The notes below the pieces were generated by a model. The model saw nothing but the letters and a program-made list of their open reading frames with translations. It was not told where the DNA came from and did no database searches. Below are positions 9,639-19,126 of a stretch of DNA of 64,000 nucleotides, in pieces. A program made the translations under genes and the position numbers. Numbering within the stretch: the first letter of the stretch is position 1; each line of letters opens with the position of its first letter. Source of the stretch: Labilithrix luteola (lineage in GTDB: Bacteria; Myxococcota_A; Polyangia; Polyangiales; Polyangiaceae); assembly GCF_001263205.1 (NCBI RefSeq), contig NZ_CP012333.1, positions 8,599,501 through 8,663,500 on the forward strand. The letters run 5' to 3'.

Positions 9639-9650
9639 CGGGGGATGAGG

Positions 9651-9826
9651 GCAGCGGATGCCTCGCAAGAGGGCAGCGTATGCCCCGCGAGAGAGCGGCG
9701 GATGCCTCGCAAGAGGGCAGCGTATGCCCCGCGAGAGAGCGGCGGATGCCTCGCGAGAGAGCAGCGTATGCCTCGCGAGAGAGCGGCGGATGCCTCGCGA
9801 GAGGGCAGCGTACGCCTCGCGAGAGG
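9651..9826. repeat. 22-bp tandem repeat, 8 units alternating in two versions
   Basis: Eight consecutive 22-bp units without length change. Odd units read GCRGCGGATGCCTCGC and even units GCAGCGTATGCCYCGC, each closing with RAGAGR, so there is a 44-bp higher-order period. There are no spacers, which excludes CRISPR. The block separates the tRNA terminator from the 3' end of the TerC-type gene. Apparent reading frames through it are simple products of the repeat. Confidence 0.9.
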
Positions 9827-9851
9827 GCTGCGCGAAGGCCGATGCGTGCGA

Positions 9852-10778
9852 TCACCCCGCGCCTTGCTCGTCGATCGCCGAGACCCGCTCGCGTCGGAGC
9901 CGACTCGCGATGACGGACGATCCGATGCAAACGACGATGACCGCGAGCGAAATGCCGGCGGGGATGTGGATCATGCCTGCCGCGAGCATCTTGAAGCCGA
10001 CGAAGACGAGCGCGGCTGCCAGTCCGAATCGGAGCAAATGGAGGCGAGCAAGGACGTCGGCCAGGACCAGGTACAGAGCGCGGAGCCCGAGGATGGCGAG
10101 AACGTTCGAGGCGTAGAGGATGAACGCCGAGTCCGTCACGGCGAAGGCTGCGGGAATCGAGTCCATCGCGAAGAGGATGTCCAACACCTCGACGGCCACG
10201 AGCGCCAGAAACAGCGGTGTGGCGCGCCACCGGCCCTCTTCTTGAACGAAGAAGTGGTGGCCACGCAGATCGGTCGTGCGCAGGTGCTTTCGCAAGAAGC
10301 GAAGCAGGCGCGAGTCTTCGTCGTGCGGCTTCGAGAGAAGGAGCTTGATCCCCGACGCCACGAGGAGGAGGCCGAGCCCGTAGCCGACGAAGCTCCAGCG
10401 GTGCAGCGCCTCGATGCCGACGGCGACGAAGAAGCCCCGCGCAGCGATCGCGCCGAGGACGCCCCAGAACAGCACGCGTCGCTGCTCGGCCGCGGGGATC
10501 GAGAGACGCGAGAAGACGAGGTAGAAGACGAGCAGGTTGTCGACGCTCAGGCTCTTCTCGAGCAAGTAGGCGCTCGCGAACTCCGCGCCGGCGTCCTTGC
10601 CGAGCGTGATCGTGACGCCGAGGCCGAAGAGAATCGAGAGAGCGACCCACGCGCCGCTGAAGGCGAGGGCGGAGCGTTGCGAGTCGAGCCGTCCTCCGCG
10701 ATGGGCCAGAAGGTCCACCGCCAAGGCCACGACGACCGTGATGCCGAGAACGATCCAAGCTGTCGGGGGAACGTCCAC
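9852..10778 (-). CDS. TerC/Alx family integral membrane protein
   Basis: A 308-residue polytopic membrane protein with about nine hydrophobic segments. The two signature acidic stretches of the family are visible: EKSLSVDNLLVFYLVFS after the third segment and VEVLDILFAMDSIPAAFAVT in the second half. Members such as Alx and MeeF-type proteins export manganese or load metal onto secreted proteins; TerC was first linked to tellurite resistance. The start is GTG at 10778, preceded by AGAGAGGAAGC. The alternative ATG at 10862 would add 28 charged residues before the first membrane segment. It lies back to back with the antiporter operon, so the 289-bp gap contains divergent promoters. No manganese riboswitch (yybP-ykoY type) was recognised there. 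Confidence 0.87.
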   Translation of the reverse strand: MDVPPTAWIVLGITVVVALAVDLLAHRGGRLDSQRSALAFSGAWVALSILFGLGVTITLGKDAGAEFASAYLLEKSLSVDNLLVFYLVFSRLSIPAAEQRRVLFWGVLGAIAARGFFVAVGIEALHRWSFVGYGLGLLLVASGIKLLLSKPHDEDSRLLRFLRKHLRTTDLRGHHFFVQEEGRWRATPLFLALVAVEVLDILFAMDSIPAAFAVTDSAFILYASNVLAILGLRALYLVLADVLARLHLLRFGLAAALVFVGFKMLAAGMIHIPAGISLAVIVVCIGSSVIASRLRRERVSAIDEQGAG

Positions 10779-11067
10779 GCTTCCTCTCTCTGCTTCGTCT
10801 CGATGGTTGTATCGCGTTCTACCGCGCTTCGTTTTACCTCGTTCGGACGACCTCGAGTGCAACCGTTGGGCCCACCCGCGCGCTTCCGCCTGCTTCTCTG
10901 TGCTCGCGCCCGCTCACGCTCTCATCGGATCCTGCAGCATGAGGTCGAACGACTTCGCTCGAGCTATGGTTCGCGGTGCTTTTCGCGACGCTGCCGTGAG
11001 CAAAGAGTAACGCATTCGCGACACGCGCAGGGAGACGAGCTCGTATGTCGTCGAGTACTGTGAGGGG

Positions 11068-12615
11068 GTGATTCGAGAGCGGCTCGAAAGCTTCCTTTCC
11101 GTTCTTGCGGTCGGTGCGGCCGTGGCGATCGGAGCCAAACGGATTGGAGTGCCCTACAACGTGGCACTCGTCATCGTCGGACTCGTCCTCGTGCTGGTGG
11201 ACATGCTTCCCCACGCACCGATGGACCCGGACATCGTGCTCGTCGCATTTCTTCCCCTTCTCGTGTTCGAAGGGGCGCTTTTCGCGGATGCCGATAGTCT
11301 GCGCCATGCTGGCCGGCCAATCCTGGCGCTCGCCGTTCCCGGCGTGGTGCTTTCGCTGGTGGCGACGGCCGGAGTCTCGACGCTGGCGTTGGGGCTGCCG
11401 TTCCAGGTCGCATTGCTGCTCGGTGCGCTCCTCGCGATCACCGACACCGTCTCGGTGCTCCTTGCGTTCCGGAGCACGCGCGTGCCCCATCGCCTTGCCG
11501 CGATCATGGAAGGGGAGAGCCTCTTCAACGACGGCACCGCGCTCGTTCTCGTGAGCGTCACGACCGCCGCGGTGGTGAACGGGACATTCGGTCTCGCTCC
11601 CACGCTCCGTGCCCTCGCGATTGCCATCGCAGGCGGTACGCTCCTCGGGCTCGCCTTCGGTGCCATCGGATCAGCCGTGCTTCGGCGCGCACCCGATCAC
11701 CTCACCGCGATTCTCGCGTCGGCGGTGCTCGTCTTCGCCACGTCGCTCCTCGCCGAGCGCGTGCATGCATCGCCCGTCATCGCCGTGGTCGTCGCGGGCC
11801 TCGCCGTCGGCCGTGCGGCGCGTCGCGTGCTCGAACCGTCGCGCGTGCTCGCGCTGCAGGGCTTCTGGGAGACCACGGGCTTTGCCGTGAACGTGTTCCT
11901 CTTCCTGCTCGTCGGCATGCAGATCGACGCGCGCATGCTCGGCGAAGAAGCGATGTCGATCGGGCTCGCCTTGGTTGCTCTCCACGCCGGACGCGCCGTC
12001 TCCGTCTACGGCTGCTTCGCCATCATGCGCCTCGTCTCCAAGGAGAACGTGTCGACTCGCTGGCAGCACGTGATGGTCTTCGGCAACATCAAAGGCGCGC
12101 TCTCGATGGCCGCCGTCCTCGCGCTGCCCTCGGAGCTTCCGCACCGGCATCGTCTCGTCACCATCGTGTTCGGCGTCACCTTCGTCACGCTGATCATGCA
12201 GGCGCTTCCGTTCCGCCGGGTGCTCGTGGCGCTCGGCGTGGCGGGCAAGGGGGCCAGGGATCGCTTCGAGCAAGCGCGGGCCCAGCTCATTCTCGCCCGT
12301 CGAGGCCAGGCCGAGCTCGATGACCTGCTTGGGTCGGGCCTCGTGTCGCGCCGCGACCATGCCGAGCGACGCGCCGCGTTCCAGCGGACGATCATCGCGG
12401 CGGAGCGAATCCTCCGCACGCCCGAAGCCGATGCGCTCGACGACGTCGTCATCGATGGCGCGATTCTCTCGGCCCAAAAGGCTGCCTTGCTGGATGCCGC
12501 GCGTCGCGGCCTCGTCGGAACCGACACGGCCGACCAGGAGGTCTCGCGGCTCGACGACCGACTCATGAAACTGACGGCTCAACACGAAGCCGAGACGGAA
12601 GGAGGAGCGAACTGA
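11068..12615 (+). CDS. CPA1-type cation/proton antiporter
   Basis: A 515-residue membrane transporter exchanging Na+ or K+ for protons. About twelve hydrophobic segments cover residues 1-395. The CPA1 hallmark GESLFNDGTALVL is at about 147-160 with the Asn-Asp pair intact. The cytosolic tail (about 400-515) is charged and helical, as in NhaP/NhaA2-like antiporters with a regulatory tail. The start is GTG at 11068 preceded by GAGGG. Its stop overlaps the TrkA-type gene by one base (TGATG), so the downstream NAD-binding protein is probably its regulatory partner. Ion specificity cannot be read from sequence. Confidence 0.88.
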   Translation: MIRERLESFLSVLAVGAAVAIGAKRIGVPYNVALVIVGLVLVLVDMLPHAPMDPDIVLVAFLPLLVFEGALFADADSLRHAGRPILALAVPGVVLSLVATAGVSTLALGLPFQVALLLGALLAITDTVSVLLAFRSTRVPHRLAAIMEGESLFNDGTALVLVSVTTAAVVNGTFGLAPTLRALAIAIAGGTLLGLAFGAIGSAVLRRAPDHLTAILASAVLVFATSLLAERVHASPVIAVVVAGLAVGRAARRVLEPSRVLALQGFWETTGFAVNVFLFLLVGMQIDARMLGEEAMSIGLALVALHAGRAVSVYGCFAIMRLVSKENVSTRWQHVMVFGNIKGALSMAAVLALPSELPHRHRLVTIVFGVTFVTLIMQALPFRRVLVALGVAGKGARDRFEQARAQLILARRGQAELDDLLGSGLVSRRDHAERRAAFQRTIIAAERILRTPEADALDDVVIDGAILSAQKAALLDAARRGLVGTDTADQEVSRLDDRLMKLTAQHEAETEGGAN

Positions 12616-13310
12616 TGCGCATCGTCATCGCAGGCGCTGGAAGAGGCGGGCTCAGCGTCGCCATCCATCTGCAGAGCCTCGGCCACGTGGTGACCATCCT
12701 CGATCGCGATGCGATCGTCACGCGCCGAGCCTTCGAAGAAAACGGGATCGTGGCGCTCGCCGGAGACGCCACCGACGTAGCCCTCCTCGCCCAAGCCGAA
12801 GTCGGTCGTGCCGACGCGGTGCTCGCCATGCTCCATCGCGATGCCGACAACCTGGCCGTGGCGATGCTTGCACGGCGCCTCGGCGCGCTCCGTGTGATGG
12901 TCCGCATGCGCGACCCCGAATACCGCGGCGTCTACGATGCAGCGGGGGTTCACCAGATCATCTCCGAAACCGAGGTGCTGGTCGGCGCGCTCGCGACGGC
13001 AGTCGAGCACGAGTCCGTGCGCCACTCGATGGCGCTCGGCAACGGTGAAGCCATTGCCTTCGAGATCGAGGTCCCTGAAGGCGCGTGGGTCGTCGGGCGA
13101 ACCGTGAGCGAAGTCGCGCAGCAGCCGGACTTTCCTCGTTCGTGCGTCATCGCGGGCATGAGCCTCGACGGCGCGGTCCAGGGCGCGCGCGGTGCGTCCA
13201 TGTTCGCCGTGGGCACCCAGGTTCTTCTCGTTGCCGCGCGAAATGACGTTGCGGCGGCCATCTCGTTTCTGATGCGGCTCCGTCCCTCGGTGATTGCCGC
13301 GGCGTCTTGA
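12615..13310 (+). CDS. TrkA/KTN-type NAD-binding regulatory protein
   Basis: A 231-residue cytosolic protein with the TrkA_N-TrkA_C layout. The Rossmann loop GAGRGGLSVAIHL lies at residues 7-19, the acidic strand end ILDRD follows near 34, and a C-terminal TrkA_C (RCK-C) domain spans about 135-220. Such proteins bind NAD(H) or nucleotides and gate potassium channels, Trk/Ktr transporters or CPA antiporters. No Trk membrane subunit is encoded here, and the gene is coupled to a CPA1 antiporter, so it more probably gates that antiporter. This is inference from gene order. Confidence 0.85.
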   Translation: MRIVIAGAGRGGLSVAIHLQSLGHVVTILDRDAIVTRRAFEENGIVALAGDATDVALLAQAEVGRADAVLAMLHRDADNLAVAMLARRLGALRVMVRMRDPEYRGVYDAAGVHQIISETEVLVGALATAVEHESVRHSMALGNGEAIAFEIEVPEGAWVVGRTVSEVAQQPDFPRSCVIAGMSLDGAVQGARGASMFAVGTQVLLVAARNDVAAAISFLMRLRPSVIAAAS

Positions 13311-13325
13311 TCGAGAAAACGGCGC

Positions 13326-13353
13326 GTGATAGTCGTTCAATCACACACTTGAA
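13326..13353 (+). promoter_or_regulatory. overlapping inverted repeats upstream of the efflux operon
   Basis: GTGAT-N9-ATCAC (13326-13344) overlaps TTCAA-N8-TTGAA (13336-13353), about 65 bp before the TolC-type start. Position and symmetry fit an operator for a metal-responsive repressor, but no regulator gene is adjacent and no family consensus was recognised. Confidence 0.35.
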
Positions 13354-13417
13354 GAAGTGGTGAAGTGAACTCGGAGCCCGGAACCTGCACCGGGCGCCGT
13401 CGAGCAGGGCTGTTCGC

Positions 13418-14743
13418 GTGGTCGTCAAGGTTCGTCAGGTTCGTTACGCTCGTCAGGCTTTTGCGCTCGTCTTCGGCCTGCTCGCCGTGACGACAACGCG
13501 TTCTGCACGGGCCGAAGACGGGGCGCGGTCGGGGGCGTGCAGCGCGATCGTCCTCGCCAACGTGGCGGGGTGCGCGATGGCCTCGAGCGCTGCGGTGCGT
13601 GCCGAACGTTTCGGCGTGGACGCGGCCAAGGGAAGAAGGACGGCCGCGGCACCGTGGTTTCCCGCGAACCCGACGCTGGCGTTGACGGCCTCGCAGCGCC
13701 ACGGCCTGACCGAAACTCCGGCGAACGTCGTGAACTACTCGGCGTCGCTCTCCCAGGAGGTCGCGTTCGCCGGCCAACGAGCATCGAATCGGAGGGCGCT
13801 CGACGCCGAGATCGGCGCGCGTTCCGAGGACACGACGGCTACCTCACGTCGCGTGATTGCGGCGGCCTACGTCGCGTATTTCGATGCGCTGGCGGCACGC
13901 GATGCCCTCGTCGTGGCGCGCCGTCTCGAGCAGACCGGCGAGCAGGTCCTGCGTGTGACGCGAGCCCGTGCCGATCTCGGCGTCGGCTCGGCGCTCGACG
14001 CCGAGATGGGAGAAGCCACGGCGCTTCGCTATGCGCAGGCCCGCGTCGAGGCCGAACGCCGCGAGCGAATCGCGCTAGCCTCGCTGTCGGCTTCGCTCGG
14101 GCGAGACCCGCTTCGCGAGGGCGTGCGCGTCGATGGCGTGCTCGAGCCTCTCTCCGGAGCGAGCACCGTGGCGGCGGCACCTTCGTCGGAGCTCGCGCGC
14201 CAGCGCCCCGAGGTTCGCGCGATCCATCACGAGGAACGCGCGCACATCGAGCGCGCGGAGGCCGCTCGTCGTTCGCGGATCCCATCGATCACGTTCCAGC
14301 TCTTCGCCCAGAACGATGGCTTCAACGAGCGCGTGCTCGGTGGCGGCATCGCGCTTCCGATCACGCTGCCTCAGCCGGTCGGTCACTCGTATATAGGTCA
14401 GATTGCCGAGTCGGAGGCTCTCGCCAGACAGGCTGCGTCGCGCGCCGAGCAACTCGCGCGCTCGTTCTCGGGCGAGCTCGCCGAAGCCCTCGCGTCTTAC
14501 GACGCCGCTCGCGCGGAGACGGCGCTCTACACGCCCGAGCGCCTGACGCGCGCCGAGAGCATGCTCTTCGACATCGCCAAGGAGATCGAAGCCGGCCGCG
14601 TCGCGGTGCGCGATGCCGTCGTCGCGCAGCGCGAGCTCATCGACGTCGTGCGCGGTTACATCGAAGCCAGGCGCTCGCTCTCGGTTGCTTCGGTCGATCT
14701 GCTCCTGGCGTCCGGTGCGTCTCTCGAGGGGAGGCAACCGTGA
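13418..14743 (+). CDS. TolC-family outer membrane efflux protein (CzcC-like)
   Basis: Outer-membrane channel component of the RND pump, 441 residues. A cleavable signal peptide is evident (FALVFGLLAVTTTRSARAED). The rest shows the duplicated TolC pattern: long amphipathic helices rich in Ala, Arg and Glu separated by short beta segments such as NPTLALTASQ and VNYSASLSQEVAF. The start is GTG at 13418; no ATG lies close to the signal peptide. The stop overlaps the adaptor gene start (GTGA), so it is first in a three-gene operon with CzcB- and CzcA-type genes. Confidence 0.88.
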   Translation: MVVKVRQVRYARQAFALVFGLLAVTTTRSARAEDGARSGACSAIVLANVAGCAMASSAAVRAERFGVDAAKGRRTAAAPWFPANPTLALTASQRHGLTETPANVVNYSASLSQEVAFAGQRASNRRALDAEIGARSEDTTATSRRVIAAAYVAYFDALAARDALVVARRLEQTGEQVLRVTRARADLGVGSALDAEMGEATALRYAQARVEAERRERIALASLSASLGRDPLREGVRVDGVLEPLSGASTVAAAPSSELARQRPEVRAIHHEERAHIERAEAARRSRIPSITFQLFAQNDGFNERVLGGGIALPITLPQPVGHSYIGQIAESEALARQAASRAEQLARSFSGELAEALASYDAARAETALYTPERLTRAESMLFDIAKEIEAGRVAVRDAVVAQRELIDVVRGYIEARRSLSVASVDLLLASGASLEGRQP

Positions 14744-15945
14744 ACACGCACCTTCGTCGGATCGCCGGTGCGCTTTTGCTCTTCGCGGTCATCACCGGCT
14801 GCCGTCGTCATGCGGAGAAGGAGCACGACGAGCCGACCCCTTCGACCACCACGGCGCACGAGGAAGGCGACAAGGGCCACGAGGGCATTCCCAAGCACGT
14901 GAAGCTCGACAAGCGCGTCATCGAGAACGCCAAGATCCGCGTCGAGCCGGCAACGAAGGAAGTGCTCGCTCCGACCCTCGCCTTGCCAGGCGAGATTGCC
15001 GCCGATCCCGACCGCAGCGCGCGCGTGTCGAGTCCGGTTGCCGGTCGCCTCACCGACGTTCGCTTCCGCGAGGGATCGAACGTGAAGAAGGGCGATCTGC
15101 TCGCCCTCTTGCGTATTCCCGAGATCGGAAAGGTGCGTGCTGCCCACAGCGCGACGCTCGCGAAGGCAGCCGCCGCACGTGCCAACGCCGACCGCCTCGG
15201 TATCCTCGCCGACAAGGGACTTTCGCCGGCCCAAGAGGCGCTCGCTGCACGCGCCGAAGCCGATGCGCTGGAAGCCGAAGGCAAGGCCACGGGCGAACAG
15301 CTCGCCGCTCTCGGCATGGGCGCGTCGGGAGGTGGCTCCGAGCTCGCCCTGCGCGCACCGGTGAGCGGAACGGTCGTCGCACGCGACGCCGTCGTCGGTC
15401 AGCCGGTCTCCACCGATCAGGTCGTCGCCAGCATCGCCGATCTGCAGGGGGTCTGGTTTCTCGCGCGCGTCTTCGAGAAGGACCTCGGCCTCATCGAGAT
15501 CGGCGCGCCGTCGGAGATCACGCTGAACGCGTACCCGAACGAGCACTTCTCCGGCACGGTCGAGTACGTCGGCAAGCAGATCGATCCGGTCGCCCGTACT
15601 GTGACCGCGCGCATCCGCCTGCAGAACCACGATGACCTTCTGCGGCTCGGCCTGTTCGGCAGCGCGCGGGTCGTGGCCAAGCAATCCGTCTCCGCCGCCG
15701 GTGCTCCCAACGCCCCGGTCCTCGTCGTGCCGCGTTCCGCGTTGACCGAGGTGGCGGGCAAGACGGTCGTGTTCGTGCGCACGGCCGAAGACCAGTTCGA
15801 GCTGCACGAGGTGACGGCCGGCGACGCCAGTGCCGGACGCGTTCGCATCATCGCGGGCCTGCGCGAAGGCGAGAATGTCGTCACCGACGGCGCCTTCACC
15901 GTCAAGAGCGTGCTCTTGCGGGGCACGCTCGCCGACGAGGACTGA
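14740..15945 (+). CDS. RND periplasmic adaptor lipoprotein (CzcB/CusB type)
   Basis: Membrane fusion protein of 401 residues linking the inner-membrane pump to the TolC-type channel. The GTG start is at 14740, with GGGGAGG just upstream. The lipobox VITGC gives an inner-membrane lipoprotein, followed by a His/Glu-rich stretch (CRRHAEKEHDE, HEEGDKGHEG) that could bind metal. The barrel-sandwich halves (LPGEIAADP, APVSGTVVARDAVVGQPVS) flank an Ala-rich helical hairpin (about 130-190), then beta-barrel (VWFLARVFEKDLGLIEIG) and membrane-proximal segments. It lies 3 bp before the CzcA-type gene. Confidence 0.9.
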   Translation: MNTHLRRIAGALLLFAVITGCRRHAEKEHDEPTPSTTTAHEEGDKGHEGIPKHVKLDKRVIENAKIRVEPATKEVLAPTLALPGEIAADPDRSARVSSPVAGRLTDVRFREGSNVKKGDLLALLRIPEIGKVRAAHSATLAKAAAARANADRLGILADKGLSPAQEALAARAEADALEAEGKATGEQLAALGMGASGGGSELALRAPVSGTVVARDAVVGQPVSTDQVVASIADLQGVWFLARVFEKDLGLIEIGAPSEITLNAYPNEHFSGTVEYVGKQIDPVARTVTARIRLQNHDDLLRLGLFGSARVVAKQSVSAAGAPNAPVLVVPRSALTEVAGKTVVFVRTAEDQFELHEVTAGDASAGRVRIIAGLREGENVVTDGAFTVKSVLLRGTLADED

Positions 15946-15948
15946 CCG

Positions 15949-18900
15949 ATGGCCTTCCTCGCCGCCATCGTGCGCTGGTCGCTCGCGAACCGCGCCGTCG
16001 TGCTCGTCGCCACCTTGCTCCTCGCCGCTCTCGGCATCCGCTCCGCGTTCGAGCTGCCGATCGACGCAGTTCCGGACCTCACGAACGTGCAGGTCCAGAT
16101 CATCACCGCGGCTCCGGCGCTCTCGCCCGTCGAGGTCGAGCAGTACGTCACCGTACCGGTCGAGCGCGCGATGGCGGCGTTACCGCGCACCACGCAGCTC
16201 CGATCCATCTCGAAATACGGCCTATCCGTCGTCACCGTCGTCTTCCGAGACGACACGAGCATTTACCTTGCTCGCCAGCTCGTGTCCGAGCGGATGCGCG
16301 AGGCGCAGGAGGCGGTCCCATCGCAGTACGGCGTTCCCGAGATGGGGCCGATCTCGACCGGTCTCGGCGAGATCTACCAGTTCTCGGTCCGTGGCGAGGG
16401 CTACACCCTCATGCAGATCGAGGAGATCCTCGATTGGCAGATCGCTCCTCAGCTGCGCAGCGTTCCGGGCGTCGTCGAGGTGAACAGCTTCGGCGGTGAA
16501 GACAAGCAGTACCAGATCGTCCTCGACCCGGCCCGCTTGTCGGCCTCCGGGCTCTCGGTGGCGCAGGTCGCGGACGCCGTGCAGAAGTCGAATGCAAACG
16601 CGGGCGGCGGCTACATCGAACGCAATCGCGAGCACTTCGTCATTGGCACCGACGGTCTCGTCCACAGCGTCGAAGACCTTCGGCGTGTCGTCATCGGGGC
16701 GACTCCGCAGGGCGTGCCGATCACGGTCGCGACGGTCGGGGACGTAAAGCTCGGTCCGCGGCTCAGGCGCGGTGCAGCCACGAAAGACGGGCAGGGCGAG
16801 GTCGCCGTCGGCGTCGCCATGATGCTCATGGGCGAGAACTCGCGCGTCGTCACCGAAGCGGTGAAGGCGAAGATGGCGGCCATCACCCCCTCGCTACCGA
16901 AAGGCGTGCGGATCGAGCCGTTCTACGATCGCAGCGAGCTCGTCGAACGCACCATTCACACGGTGACGAAGAACCTCCTCGAAGGAGCGCTTCTGGTCGT
17001 CGTGGTTCTCCTCCTCCTGCTCGGGGACTTGCGGGCGGGCCTCGTCGTCGCCACCGTCATTCCGCTCTCGTTGCTCTTCGCGATCACCGCGATGAACGTG
17101 CTCGGTCTCTCGGGAAACTTGATGAGCCTCGGTGCGATCGACTTCGGCCTCATCGTCGACGGCGCGGTCATCATCGTGGAGAACGCCGTTCGACGCCTCT
17201 CCGACCGACAGAGCGCGAATGGAGCGATCGCGCTCGGGGCGAGCGAGCGCGTGGCCGTGGTCGAAGACGCGACGCTCGAGGTGCGCTCGGCGAGCGTGTT
17301 CGGCGAAGCCATCATCGCCATCGTGTACGTGCCGATCCTCGCGCTCACCGGCGTCGAAGGAAAGCTGTTCCGCCCGATGGCGACGACGGTGCTCCTCGCG
17401 CTCCTCGGCGCATTCCTTCTCTCGCTCACGTTCGTCCCCGTGCTCACGAGCTACGTGGTCAAGCCGAAGCCGGGGCACGAAGACACGTGGATCATCCGCA
17501 AAGCCCGCGAGCACTATGCCATCGGGCTCGACCGCGCGATGAAGCATCGCTTGGTGACCTTGCTCTCCGCGGGGTTCGTCGTCGTCGCTGCGATCGGCGT
17601 CGGAGGTCTCCTCGGCGCCGAGTTCGTGCCGCAGCTCGACGAAGGCGATTTGCTGGTGGAAGCCCGGCGCCTGCCCGGGATTGCATTGACCGAGTCGATC
17701 GCGACTGGCGAGCGGCTCGAGCGTGCGCTCCGGGAGATCCCCGAGGTGGAGACGGTGGTGAGCCGCACGGGCGCGCCGGAGGTCGCCACCGATCCCATGG
17801 GTGTCGAGCAGAGCGACATCTACGTCGTTCTCAAGGACCGCTCGCAGTTCCGCAAAGGGCTGACGAAGGATGCCCTCCGCGACGAGGTGGCGGCGAAGAT
17901 CGAAGAGAACGTCCCCGAGATCGGCTTCGCGGTCTCGCAGCCCATCCAGATGAGGACCAACGAGCTCGTCGCCGGTGTTCGGTCCGACGTTGCCGTTCTC
18001 GTCTACGGGCCGGACCTCGACACCCTGCGAACCATTGGCGACGAGATTGCTGCCGCGATCCACGGCGTTCGAGGCGCGGCGAACGTCCGCGTGGAACAGG
18101 TCGCGGGGCTCTCGTACCTGCGTATCGTTCCCGACCGTAATCGGCTCGCACGCTACGGCCTCACCATCGCCGACGTGAACCAGGTCACCGAGACCATCTC
18201 CGTGGGCCACAAGGTCGGCACGGTCCACGAAGGGGAGCGCCGCTTCTCGATCGTCGTCAAAGCGGGCCACGACTTCGGTCGGGTCGACGTCGATGCGCTC
18301 CGCGCGCTTCCGCTCCGGAGCGTCACCGGCCAGATCGTTCCCCTCGGCGACGTGGCCGATCTCTCGTTCGTCACTGGTCCCGCGCAGGTGAGTCGGGAGA
18401 GCCAGTCGCGGCGACTCAGCGTCGAGCTGAACGTGAGCGGACGCGACATGCTCTCGGTCGTGCACGACGCCCAGGCCGCGGTCGCGAAGCAGGTGAAGCT
18501 ACCGGCGGGCTACCGGGTGGAGTGGGGAGGGCAGTTCGAGCACTACGTCGATGCCAAGCGTCGGTTGGCCATCGTCGTTCCGATCGCTCTCGCGCTCATC
18601 CTCTTTTTGCTCTGGCTTGCGTTCCAGTCGCGCCGGGCCGCGGTCATCATCTTCCTCAACGTCCCCTTCGCGGTCGTCGGCGGGGTGTTCGCGCTGTTTG
18701 CAAGAGGACTTCCGTTCTCCATCTCGGCCGGCGTCGGGTTCATTGCCCTCTTTGGCGTGGCAGTTCTCAACGGGCTCGTTCTCGTTTCGTTCGCCCGTCA
18801 GCTCGAGACGTCACCCCCGCGACTGGACCACGTGGCCGCTGTTCGAAAGGCTGCCGAGCTCCGCCTGCGGCCGATCTTGATGACGGCGCTTGTCGCTTCG

Positions 18901-19101
18901 CTCGGATTCCTTCCGATGGCGCTCTCGACGGATCCCGGCAGTGAGGTTCAGCGCCCCCTTGCAACGGTCATCATCGGTGGACTCGTCTCGGCGACGCTCC
19001 TGACCTTGCTCGTCCTGCCGGTGGTCTACGCCATGGTCGGCGCGCCTCGCCGTGTTGGTCGTGACTCACTCCGGGCTCCGCCGATGCCCACGTCCGACTG
19101 A
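15949..19101 (+). CDS. heavy-metal RND efflux pump (CzcA type)
   Basis: Inner-membrane proton-driven pump of 1050 residues, full length for the HME-RND family, with the usual twelve membrane segments and two periplasmic loops. The fourth segment reads LGAIDFGLIVDGAVIIVEN (about residues 394-412). The DFG-DGA-VEN pattern is the signature of the Zn/Co/Cd/Ni group (HME1-like), whereas copper/silver pumps carry a different motif, so divalent zinc-type metals are the likelier substrates. It forms a complete tripartite pump with the two genes upstream. There is no linked CzcD, CzcR/S or metal chaperone. Confidence 0.92.
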   Translation: MAFLAAIVRWSLANRAVVLVATLLLAALGIRSAFELPIDAVPDLTNVQVQIITAAPALSPVEVEQYVTVPVERAMAALPRTTQLRSISKYGLSVVTVVFRDDTSIYLARQLVSERMREAQEAVPSQYGVPEMGPISTGLGEIYQFSVRGEGYTLMQIEEILDWQIAPQLRSVPGVVEVNSFGGEDKQYQIVLDPARLSASGLSVAQVADAVQKSNANAGGGYIERNREHFVIGTDGLVHSVEDLRRVVIGATPQGVPITVATVGDVKLGPRLRRGAATKDGQGEVAVGVAMMLMGENSRVVTEAVKAKMAAITPSLPKGVRIEPFYDRSELVERTIHTVTKNLLEGALLVVVVLLLLLGDLRAGLVVATVIPLSLLFAITAMNVLGLSGNLMSLGAIDFGLIVDGAVIIVENAVRRLSDRQSANGAIALGASERVAVVEDATLEVRSASVFGEAIIAIVYVPILALTGVEGKLFRPMATTVLLALLGAFLLSLTFVPVLTSYVVKPKPGHEDTWIIRKAREHYAIGLDRAMKHRLVTLLSAGFVVVAAIGVGGLLGAEFVPQLDEGDLLVEARRLPGIALTESIATGERLERALREIPEVETVVSRTGAPEVATDPMGVEQSDIYVVLKDRSQFRKGLTKDALRDEVAAKIEENVPEIGFAVSQPIQMRTNELVAGVRSDVAVLVYGPDLDTLRTIGDEIAAAIHGVRGAANVRVEQVAGLSYLRIVPDRNRLARYGLTIADVNQVTETISVGHKVGTVHEGERRFSIVVKAGHDFGRVDVDALRALPLRSVTGQIVPLGDVADLSFVTGPAQVSRESQSRRLSVELNVSGRDMLSVVHDAQAAVAKQVKLPAGYRVEWGGQFEHYVDAKRRLAIVVPIALALILFLLWLAFQSRRAAVIIFLNVPFAVVGGVFALFARGLPFSISAGVGFIALFGVAVLNGLVLVSFARQLETSPPRLDHVAAVRKAAELRLRPILMTALVASLGFLPMALSTDPGSEVQRPLATVIIGGLVSATLLTLLVLPVVYAMVGAPRRVGRDSLRAPPMPTSD

Positions 19102-19126
19102 CCTCACCCAATCCACGTATCTGCCG

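Noticed and set aside
9651..9826. CRISPR array
   Set aside because: The 22-bp units touch each other and there are no unique spacers; no cas genes are present.
10779..11067. Manganese riboswitch upstream of the TerC-type gene
   Set aside because: No yybP-ykoY-like conserved core could be found by eye in the gap.
13418..19101. Copper/silver (CusCBA) efflux operon
   Set aside because: The fourth-segment motif is DFG-DGA-VEN, typical of the Zn/Co/Cd group, and no CusF-like protein is present.
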